From assembly GCA_904066235.2 (NCBI GenBank), contig CAJFCV020000006.1:1302001-1366000 (forward strand): 64,000 nucleotides of DNA, read 5' to 3'. This DNA is from Bursaphelenchus xylophilus. Lineage: Eukaryota > Nematoda > Chromadorea > Rhabditida > Aphelenchoididae. Numbering within the stretch: position 1 is the stretch's first letter; every line of letters starts with the position of its first letter. Positions 55,502-64,000 of the stretch are shown here, one piece after another. A program made the translations under genes and the position numbers. The notes beneath the pieces are model-generated. The model had not been told where the DNA came from. It worked only from the letters and a program-made list of their open reading frames with translations, and did no database searches.

Positions 55502-55880
55502 CTTGTCGGGAATATAATGAGCACCCTGTCGCATCGCAAGATTGGACGCTGCGGTTCTCGGCCGCAGCTAGACGCCTTATCAGTCTGTCGGGAAAATAAT
55601 GTGAATTTATCAGTCTGTCGGAAAAATAGTGTGGATTTTTTAGCCCGTCGGGAAAATAATGTGGATTTATCAGTTTGTCGGGAAAATAATGTGGACTTAT
55701 CGGTCTGTCGGAAAAATAGTGTGGATTTATCAGTCTGTCGGGAAAATAATGTGGATTTGTCACAGCCAAATTCCTCGCCTCGTCGAAGTCGCGCTCCAAA
55801 TCTCCAGCCGCGGCAAGGCGTCGCAAAGCGATGGTAATTCCTAGGCGCGACAAATCCACATTATTTTCCCGGCTGACAGA
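55502..55880. repeat. F1 array with full F1 at its end
   Basis: About six left-end units at 30-bp spacing (55580-55760), then a normal F1 interior and right end (AATCCACATTATTTTCCCGG). One unit (CGGTCTGTCGGAAAAATAG) occurs twice. Confidence 0.92.
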
Positions 55881-55920
55881 TACTTTCTAAAATAGTCATT
55901 TTCAAAAAGAAACAAGAAAC

Positions 55921-55998
55921 CCTGTCCACCGCAAACACAGAATTTGCTTTCTTCGATATCCAACATGACATTGTCCTTGGTCCATCCAATTCTGTGCG
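55921..55998 (-). pseudogene. Duplicated him-4-type Ig exon fragment
   Basis: The minus strand reads RIGWTKDNVMLDIEESKF, against [18 protein letters not shown] in the him-4 exon at 63933-64000. A one-base insertion follows in CTGTGTTTGCG, and the splice donor is lost. It lies about 380 bp downstream of the him-4 stop on the same strand, outside any gene model, so it is a dead copy of that exon or of a sister Ig repeat. Confidence 0.88.
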
Positions 55999-56029
55999 AG
56001 ACCGTGACGGAATGTCTATGCACTTTACA

Positions 56030-56250
56030 AAAAAATGTCGGGAAAATAATGTCAGTTCGTCGGGAAAATAATGTGGAGTTGTCGCGGAGACTGATATCCG
56101 TCTGTCGGGAAGATAATGAGCACAATGTCGCTACGCCGATCATGTCGCTGAAGCATTAAAAAGCAGTTTGATTTTGTCGCGGCACAACTAACTTTCTCGT
56201 GCGATTTTCGCTGCGAAAGAGTCCTCATTATTTTCCCGACAGACTGAAAA
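56030..56250. mobile_element. F1 fragments and one F1 GAGCAC-type element
   Basis: Two left-end fragments at 56037 and 56058, then a complete copy at 56096-56250. Confidence 0.8.
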
Positions 56251-56288
56251 CATCTTCTAAAATATTCATTATGTATTTACTATGTATA

Positions 56289-56301
56289 TTTATTATTTAT
56301 T
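56289..56301 (-). terminator. Poly(A) signals of him-4
   Basis: AATAAA on the minus strand at 56296-56301 and 56289-56294, 75-87 bp after the stop. Confidence 0.75.
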
Positions 56302-56375
56302 AACAGAGGGAAAACTGCAATCGATGACGAAAGAAAAAAAAGAAATATCCTTAAAATACGTAACAATTCGCTGGA

Positions 56376-59300
56376 TTAGAACGGGTACTTCGAAATGGCC
56401 GTGAAGATGTGGAAGTTGCTGGCGTACTTGTGCGCCCCGTCCACGGAGACGCTCGCGGAGCGCAGGTTCAGCCGCTGCTTGGTGCCGGCGGGCAGGCGGT
56501 CGTTGAGCAGGAGCGTGGCGCGCCCCTCCTTCACGCGCACCTCCACCGCCTGCCGCTCCGGCACCGGCTGCTGGATGTCGCGGATCTCGTGGAAGGTGGT
56601 GTTGCGCAGGATCTTGCCTTTCGTGTCGTGGGCGGCGAGACGCGCCAGCGGCGTGCCCTTCGGCAGGCCCTGCGGCAGTGGGAACAGGTAGATGTGGATG
56701 ATGGGCGTGGTGCAGTTCTTGCACAGTGGGAGGCAGGTGGCTCTGAAACAGGAATTTATCAGTCTGTCGGGAAAATAATGTGGATTTATAGATTGTCGGG
56801 AAAATAATGTGGATCTTCCGTTTGTCTGGAAAATAACGTGGATTTTTCAGTCTGTTGGGAAAATAATGTGGATTTCTGAGTCTGTCGGGAAAATAATGTG
56901 GATTTCTGAGTCTGTCGGGAAAATAATGTGGATTTCTGAGTCTGTCGGGAAAATCATATGAATTTCTTACTCCGTCGGGAAAATAATGCGGAATTATTAG
57001 TTTTTCGGGAAAATAATGTGGATTTTTAGTATCCAAATCTCCACTCGCGGCTACCCGCCGCACATCGATTATGGACAATTCCAAGACACGAAAAATCCAC
57101 ATTATTTTCCCGACAGACTGAGAGTCGCGCCACAAATATCCATGGGATTGAGGATGACAAAATAGATTAAAAAACAAAAAAAACCTACATATCACTACTC
57201 TCTATCCGCAGCCGATACTCTGGTGGGCACGCATTCACAATGCAAGAGTAGTCGCCCAGCTGGTTGAAACAGAGCTCGCCTTGACCGCAAACTCCTTCCA
57301 TTTCGCATTCATTGATGTCTAAAAAGAAGATCAGTCAAAAAATTAATTGGGAACGAGATGATATGGTCGACTTTGGTTTTTTTAAACCATTTTATACGAT
57401 GAAACATGTTGGATGTGTTTCGGATATGTTTCATCGTATAAAATGGTTATAGAAGGGCTGAAACATAATTTTGAATTTTTCAAACTGGTTTCCACGTGAA
57501 AAACTTCGTCAAATCCTACTTAAACCATTTTATACGATGAAACATGTTAGTCCCGTTCGGATATGTTTCATCGTATAAAAAGGTTAACGAAGTTTTAGAC
57601 AGATAATCTGGAGAAGTCCAACCTTCCAACCTGTCCTATCAACCACTCAAAACCCACCCAAACACTGTCCAAATTCATCCAAAATATAGCCCTCCGGGCA
57701 ATAGCATTCATAGCCTCCGGCATGATTTAAGCATTTGTGTTGACAGGGTGCGTCGAACGCGCACTCATCAATATCCGCACACGCTGTTCCCGTCCACTCC
57801 AAGCCCTCGGGGCATTCGAAAATATTCGGTGTTGTGTCAAAGGTCATGGCTTGCAAAGGCGTGTCCATATTCGATATCAGCCCTTCACAGCGCGTCCCAT
57901 TGTCGACCAGCTCAAGGCCTAATGGACAAACACATTGATAGTCGCCTCCAAGGTTGACGCATTCCATGGGTGAGCGGCAAGGGGAACGCTGACATTCGTC
58001 AATGTCTGGAAAGGGAAAAAAGTTAATTTTTTCCAAAAGGGCAAGTAATGGTCAATTGTTGACGAAGATATGTCTTGGATTGCACAATAAAACTTCGTAT
58101 CGGTCTGTCGGGAAAATAATGAGCGCTCAGTCGCATCGAAAATTGACTAGCCCAAGTATGCCCTAAGTCCTTAGCCGCGGTTAGCCGTCGCGTCAGTCTG
58201 TCGGGAAAATAATGTGGACTTGTCGTAGCAAAATGTGTCCGCACGAAACCCCAACGGGTGAGTTACTAACACTCCCAAGGACCCTACAGTGTATGTACAA
58301 GGCTAATGGGACTTTATGGCGCGACTATTATCTGTCTGTCGGGAAAATAATGAGCACAATGTCGCATTGAAAAATGCGTAGTACAAAGTGCGAAATGCAC
58401 GGCACAGAAAAAAAACTCGCAACAAAAAGTATGCGCACTTTATGAAAATGCTAATATAAGTCTGTCGGAAAAATAATGAGCGCTCTGTCGTTGCGGCGAT
58501 ACTGTCGCTGAAGTGAAAAAAATGATTTTATCGCGACTAGACATGGCTAGTGGGCCGGGCCGGCCCGGCCCGGCCCGGCCCAGCCCCCCGGGGGGCCGGG
58601 CTGGGCCGGGCCGAACGAGTTTTAAAGGCCCCGGGGCCGGGCCGACCTCTTCCGGCCCCCGGGCCGGGCCGACCGGGGGCCCCCGCCAGGCCCCCAATCG
58701 GCCCCCAATGACAAAAATTCCCAGTCTCAAAGCGAAAGTTAGGGTTGCCAACAAAAAAAAATGCAGAGCCAAGAACCGATTGGGTCTTTTGAAGTATATA
58801 CATGGCAATGGTTGGTAATTTTTTGTTTCAAAAATTTTTTTTTCGATTGTTATAACAAAAAAATGGGGGCTACGGTAGTACAACCCCCCAGTCCAGTTCA
58901 GCCCCCCTTGACCCATTATAAACCCGCTCATCTAATCTGAAATGCCTACTCGGGATTGCGTTCTCTCGGCTACGATCATCGTTGCCTGAACCACAAGAAC
59001 GAATTTGGACGGTAACTTGGGGTTTGAGCTAAAACGCCGGAGGTCATTTTACTCTAATTTCCATTTTTTGTATTATTCTAATTTTTTAATTATGGGGGGT
59101 GTGAAATGGACAAAACAGTGGGGGTTTGAACTACCTTTCGTGGGGGGCTGAACTACCAAAGCCCCAAAAAAATGTATAATATCTCGTAATGAATGCAGTA
59201 TTTATATTTACAGTTCGGCCCCCGGTAGGCCCCCGGCCCGGCCCCCTGGGGGCCGGGCCGGGCCGGGCCGAGAAAATTTGACGGGGGCCGGGGCCGGGCC

Positions 59301-62300
59301 GACCTCTTTCGGCCCCCGGGCCGGGCCGCGATTTTCGGCCCGGCCCGGCCCCCCAGCCATGTCTAATCGCGACACAATTCATGTTCTCTGCGGCGATGCG
59401 ATTTTCGGTGCGAAAGAATGCTCATTATTTTCCCGACTAACTGATATTTCTTGCTTTTTTTAGTAGTAGCTTCTTACCCAAACCTTTATTCTTTCTCTTA
59501 TCGGCTCTATTTTTCTTATATTCTTTCCCCCCTTGACCTAAAGACTTTCGCTGCGACAGAGTGCTCATTATTTTCCCGACAAACGAATAAACAAATAATA
59601 TTTTTTTCGCGAAAACCCCCCACTCCATCACTTACCCACACAATCTCCCGTGTGCTCCATGAAATAGCCCTCAGCGCATGCTTCGACGCAATCATAGCTT
59701 CCATTCGTATTCCTACACTCCATTCCCAAATCACAATCGAACATCCCCAACGTGCACTCATTCACGTCGGCGCATTCTCCCATCTCGTCGGCTGCGAAGC
59801 CCTCGGGGCATTCCAGCTCGCACTCGAACCCGCCGAACGTATTTCGGCACGCCGAGCGGCCCGCGCACACGCTCTTGTCCAGCGCGCATTCGTCAATGTC
59901 CTTACAGTGGTCCTTGATGCGCACGTAGCCGTCGGGACACTCGCCGAAACGGTTCGTGTTGATTTGAAGACCGATTTTCAGCGGTGTTTCGGCGCTGCTT
60001 CGAGGATCCACGGCGGTACGGAGGTGCATGGACATGTCGGGCGAGAGGATCTCTTGGCCCTCGGACAGGTTCAGCCTGATCTTGTCGTTGAAACTGAAAA
60101 TGGAGAAGATTTTCTTAGCAAAGATTCTCTTGCTGAAATCATTTTGTCTTCCCGAGAGAGATTGCCAAGGACAAAATTCCGGCTCCGGCGCCGGCTTTGG
60201 GCTTCCGCTCATTGTCAGAGCCAGAGCTAAGCGCCGTCTCCGGAGCCGTGCGATTGAGCCCAACACGTCAAGATTTTGCGCTCAAAGGGTTATCTTTCAA
60301 CACGAAAGTTGGCATTCTGTTTCCGCTTACGGAAGTGTCTAAAAATCCGTCTCAATGACAGTTTTTTTGGACGAGGTCAGAGGAAAGGCGAAATATTGCG
60401 CAAAATGAAGAGATTTTCTATCTCGAAACTGGCTCATTTGATTTTTTTTCGTTTGAGGCTCAAAAAATCCGCCTTGTTCCAGACTATGTTTCCACGAAAC
60501 TTCAAATAGGGGCGAGGGAAAATCTTAGAGAAATCCTCGAAATCGCAAAATTTTTTAGGCGTTGTTAGTTTAGGCTTCAAACAGATAGAAGACGACCGAT
60601 TTTTTATATGAAATATACAGGGTCTTTCAAGAAACGTGAAGGAAAGTGCTATAACTTTCGGCGGAGGCGGCGCAGAGAGCTCGTTTTTGAAAGATGTATT
60701 TTTAAGCAACATTATTTTTTGCCTACGAAACAACAAGCTTTTAGAGTGCAAACTGAGGTCGCTACGACCTTCTGAAGTAGAGGCCTCTCTACCCCGAAAA
60801 CCATGTTTTTTTGGTTGAAAATGATCGTGAAATTTCGGTCTTTTTCGGTTGAAAATCACCACGAAATGTCGGATTTTTTCGGGGGTTTCGATAGAGTTGA
60901 CGTTGAAAAAAGGGAAGGATGTTGCCAACAAGTTGGAAATTAAGCAAATGTTCGGCTACTATTTATTTTGACACTTTGGCTAGCCAGTTTTTGCTAGCAG
61001 TTTAAAAGTTTGGTTGTCATTCCTGCCCTTTGACGCCCATTACACCCTTTGACTTGTTTTTATGCCATTCTGGTGCCTTGGCTAGCCGATTCCAGGTTCC
61101 TCAAATCCCTAAATGATGTCACGCTTCTTCGCGGAAGATACTGAAAAATAAACTCGAAATTTGCCCCAAATTGAGGCTAGCCGAATATTTGCTTAATTTC
61201 CAACGTGTTGGCAATATCCTTCCCTTTTTTCAACGTCAATTCTATCGAAACCCCCGAAAAAATCCGACATTTCTTGGTGATTTTCAACCGAAAAAGACCG
61301 AAATTTCACGATCATTTTCAACCGAAAAAACCTGGTTTTCGGGGTAGAGATGCCTCTACTTCAGAAGGTCGTAGCGACCTCAGTTTGCACTCGAAAAGCT
61401 TGTTATTTTGTAGGCAAAAAATAATGTTACTTAAAAATACATATTCCAAAAACGAGCTTTCTGCGCCGCCTCCGCCGAAAGTTATACCCTCCTACTTTCC
61501 TTCACGTTTCTTGAAAGACCCTGTATATGTTCAGGTTAAGCAGGAGCCCAGCTTCAAATTTATGTATGCAATAACCTCATTCTACCCCATCTTCATCGTG
61601 TAATCAGGCTATCTTTGGAGCAAAAAATTGTCTTTGAGATCAAACAGAATGCCAAGAATTTTTCATTGCTTGAGCGCTTTTGTTTTATTTTTTCTTGACG
61701 TGCCCAAACACTCCCCTTTTCACTCCCCCTCATTTTTCAAATTAAAAAAAAATAGGTGCGACATGTCATACGATGAAACCTTTATTGTCTCCGCTGACAG
61801 CTGTAGCTCGTTTAAGCAATGTGGATTTGTGGCGCCTTTGGAACTCCCCAACTTACGTGAAAGGCACTTCTCCATTAGGACCGAACCTGATCGCCGACTT
61901 TCCCTGCCCAATCAGCTCATCCGGCCGGTCCGCCACCAAGTCCTCTTCCATCGGCTCGACAGTGACGTCATCGTGCTTGATGTTCGGCAAGTCTCCGTCC
62001 AACTCAACGTCCAATTTCATTCGTTCGGTGGTCGGCGTATCCACCGACTTTTGGTTGACCTTCATCCGCTCGCCCGACTTGAACTTGTACTCCGTGGCGC
62101 GCGCGAATGGCACGTTCATGGGGTTGGTGTCGTCGTGAAGGCGGTCCGGATCGTACCCGAGCTGCATGGAGGGTGTGGCCATGAGGCCGACCAAATGATT
62201 GTGGGCTCGGGTGCCGTTCGGTCCCAAGGGGTCTGGCAGATTCTCCAGATCCACCGTCAGATCATTGCTGTTGACGTTGGGGTTGGGGCGCGCGAACACA

Positions 62301-62456
62301 ATGTTGGTGGGCTTGATCTGACGCCCGTTCACTTTGCCGTGAATTCGAGCTTCGATGACGCCGGGAAGGTCTGAAAAAAACGTGGGAAATGATGGCTGAG
62401 GCACTGGAATTTACTGCCAATTTGTTATATATATATCTACATATACATATACATAC

Positions 62457-62506
<50 letters not shown>

Positions 62507-62545
62507 TTATACAGTACATATACGTATACATATACATATACATAC

Positions 62546-62607
<62 letters not shown>

Positions 62608-62687
62608 TTATACAGTACATATACGTATACATATACATATACATATACATACACATATACATGTACATATACATTTACATATACATT

Positions 62688-62750
<63 letters not shown>

Positions 62751-64000
62751 TTATACAGTACATATACATACACATATACATACACATATACATATACATA
62801 TACATATACACATATACATATACATCTACATATACATTTACATATACATATACATACACATATACATACACATATACATATACATACACATATACATATA
62901 CATATACATATACAGTACATATACGTATACATATACATATACATACACATATACATATACATATACATATACATCTACATATACATTTACATATACATAT
63001 ACATATACATACACTTATACAGTACATATACATACACATATACATATACATATACATCTACATACACATATACATATACATATACTTATACAGTACATAT
63101 ACCTACACATATACATATACATATACATCTACATATACATTTACATATACATATACATATACATACACATATACATACACATACACATATACATACACAT
63201 ACACATATACATATACATATACACATATACATATACATATACACATATACATATACATATAGATACAGATATACCTATTATTATACATACAGTACATATA
63301 CGTATACTATATATAAAAAAACGCCTTTTGGCCATAAAATGAAAAAAAAAACTCACTTCCAACAATGAGGCCCACTTCATCGTACGATTTCCCCTTTTTA
63401 TTCCACGCTCTGCACTTGTAGCTGCCTCGGTCGGCTTCGGTGAGGTCGTTGATGACTAGTGAGTTGTTTTTCTGAAAACAATAAGCTTCATTACTGGTCG
63501 ATTTCCCGGGACTAGTGGTATCAGTCTGTCGGGAAAATAATGTGGATTTTTATCGGGAAAAAATTTGGATTTGTCGGGAAAATAATGTGGATTTGTCGAC
63601 AAGATTTGTCGGGAAAATAATGTGGATTTTGTCGGAAAAATAATATTGATTTTTTGGGGAAATAATGTGGATTTGTTGGGAAAATAATGTGGATTTAACA
63701 AAAGATATTTCGCAAATCAAAGCGCGACAATGAGCGATTTCGAAGCCCGGAAAATCCACATTATTTTCCCGACAACCCCACATTATTTTTCCGACAAAAT
63801 CCACATTATTTTCCCGACAAATCCACATTATTTTCCCGACAAACCCACATTATTTTCCCGACAGACTGATACTCCCTAAACGTGCCATTTCCTTCTAAAT
63901 CCTCTCCTAAATAACCAGAAAAACCGGCCTACCGCAAACACGAATTTGCTTCCATCGATCTCCAAGTTGACATTGTCCTTGGTCCATCGGATTCGCGTCA
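56376..64000 (-). CDS. him-4: Hemicentin (HIM-4 ortholog), C-terminal part; continues past the right edge
   Basis: Giant secreted matrix protein that organises hemidesmosome-like junctions and basement-membrane linkages in nematodes. Seven exons in the window join in phase: beyond 64000 to 63933, 63471-63357, 62370-61857, 60093-59636, 58005-57658, 57318-57189 and 56742-56376, about 665 aa. Order: end of an Ig domain ([38 protein letters not shown] with its cysteine), a nidogen-G2F-like beta-barrel domain from [16 protein letters not shown], then calcium-binding EGF repeats with the DIDEC/DVNEC/DINEC signature (two in exon 4, two in exon 5, one in exon 6), and a fibulin-type C-terminal domain ending [12 protein letters not shown]. 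This Ig/G2F/EGF/fibulin order is diagnostic of hemicentins. The N-terminal VWA domain and most Ig repeats lie outside. Introns carry F1 arrays, a hAT-like element, a 0.9-kb fold-back element and a 0.9-kb microsatellite. Confidence 0.95.
56755..57120. repeat. F1 array in him-4 intron, with closing F1 right end
   Basis: About nine left-end units at 28-30 bp spacing (56757-57020), then a normal right half ending at 57120. Three consecutive units are identical (TTCTGAGTCTGTCGGGAAAA). Confidence 0.93.
57388..57584. repeat. Two similar hairpins in him-4 intron
   Basis: ACCATTTTATACGATGAAAC with its complement at 57388-57447, and again at 57527-57584. Each stem is over 20 bp around a short loop (ATGTTGGATGTGTTTCGGAT-like). 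The motif ATACGATGAAAC also occurs in the minisatellite and F7. Confidence 0.9.
58098..58450. mobile_element. F1 left ends and F3 end, fragmentary
   Basis: Three F1 left ends at about 58102, 58196 and 58334 without matching right ends; CGCACTTTATGAAAATGCTA (F3 end) near 58435. Confidence 0.75.
58457..59448. mobile_element. F1 element split by the hAT-like insertion
   Basis: The F1 left half (58457-58537) and right half (59366-59448) join across the insertion into a normal GAGCAC-type copy (GATTTTATCGCGAC plus ACAATTCATGTTCTC). Confidence 0.92.
58538..59365. mobile_element. hAT-like non-autonomous element, second subfamily
   Basis: Terminal repeats TAGACATGGCTAGTGGGCC and complement; ATCGCGAC duplicated at 58530-58537 and 59366-59373. 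828 bp. GGGCCGGGCC-rich ends as in 53880-54660 but different termini; no transposase frame. Confidence 0.93.
59455..59585. repeat. Single unit related to the 11400-11757 array
   Basis: CTTCTTACCCAAACC, TTTCTCTTATCGGCTC, CCTAAAGA, then GTGCTCATTATTTTCCCG. Confidence 0.75.
60175..60260. repeat. GGCTCCGG-rich fragment
   Basis: CCGGCTCCGGCGCCGGCTTT and CCGTCTCCGGAGCCG resemble the 44100-44230 block. Intronic in him-4. Confidence 0.6.
60619..61526. mobile_element. Fold-back element with ACAGGGTCTTTCAAGAAACG ends and TA flanks
   Basis: Arms of about 340 bp are near-complementary: ACAGGGTCTTTCAAGAAACG with CGTTTCTTGAAAGACCCTGT; TTTCGGCGGAGGCGGCGCAG with CTGCGCCGCCTCCGCCGAAA; CTACGACCTTCTGAAGTAG with CTACTTCAGAAGGTCGTAG. 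TA on both sides suits a Tc1/mariner-type target site. The loop of about 230 bp is unrelated and non-coding. Confidence 0.92.
62424..63316. repeat. 0.9-kb CATATA microsatellite in him-4 intron
   Basis: Almost pure (CATATA)n with ACACATATACAT variants and seven interspersed TATACAGTACATATAC segments (about 62506, 62608, 62752, 62907, 63016, 63085, 63287). Long translated frames here are artefacts of the repeat. Confidence 0.97.
63520..63870. repeat. F1 arrays facing each other in him-4 intron
   Basis: Left-end units in one direction (63522-63695: about six, with spacing down to 19-20 bp) then right-end units in the other (63755-63868: five). The whole block is a large inverted repeat made of F1 termini. 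Confidence 0.92.

Noticed and set aside
62389..63368. Long Tyr/Ile/Thr/His-rich open frames up to 317 aa
   Set aside because: Translations of the CATATA microsatellite within a him-4 intron.

Overview
The window looks like a nuclear segment from a rhabditid nematode. It is AT-rich, has compact spliced genes with GTAAGT-like donors and TTTTCAG acceptors, and its recognisable proteins match Caenorhabditis-type families (GCK-III kinase, NEKL-3, hemicentin HIM-4, PARL rhomboid, Cys-loop chloride channel, GT92 glycosyltransferase). I cannot name the species from the sequence alone. I joined exons by hand; in every main gene the splice phases close, which is the main support for the models.

Layout of genes: rom-5/PARL (897-2971, minus); a Cys-loop anion channel (14240-18197, plus), tail-to-tail with gck-1 (18862-22679, minus, first exon not found); a small secreted I29-domain protein (30540-32579, minus); a GT92 glycosyltransferase (35098-42486, minus); nekl-3 (46531-49378, minus); and the 3' end of him-4/hemicentin (56376 to beyond the right edge, minus). 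Weaker items are isolated terminal or first exons on the minus strand (28061-28403, 29826-29880, 52001-52101, 53706-54740), a frameshifted myosin-head exon (6770-6950) and a dead copy of a him-4-type Ig exon (55921-55998).

The rest, and most introns, is packed with short non-autonomous inverted-repeat elements. I name them by their ends: F1 (ATCAGTCTGTCGGGAAAATA), F2 (TACAGTG..GGACCTGATCCAG), F3 (CATAAAGTGCGTAGAC with GCACAGTGC palindromes), F4 (AAAAAGTCYTGA ends), F5 (GGAAGTACTCCAAGTGCGAC), F7 (GGGTAAAAGTTCCTTATTTT), F8 (CACGTCAAACTGAG), plus two hAT-like elements with perfect 8-bp target duplications, several fold-back elements up to about 0.9 kb, and a long CATATA microsatellite. F1 dominates: its ends occur more than 100 times by eye, as single elements of about 120-160 bp, as hybrids with other elements, and as tandem 30-bp arrays.

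The genes do not form one pathway: they cover a mitochondrial protease, neuronal inhibition, two kinases, Golgi glycosylation, protease inhibition and extracellular matrix. The most unusual content is the F1 module system, the CRE-bearing tandem array at 28780-29124, the roughly 0.8-kb intronic hairpin in gck-1, and the nested insertions whose order can be read directly.
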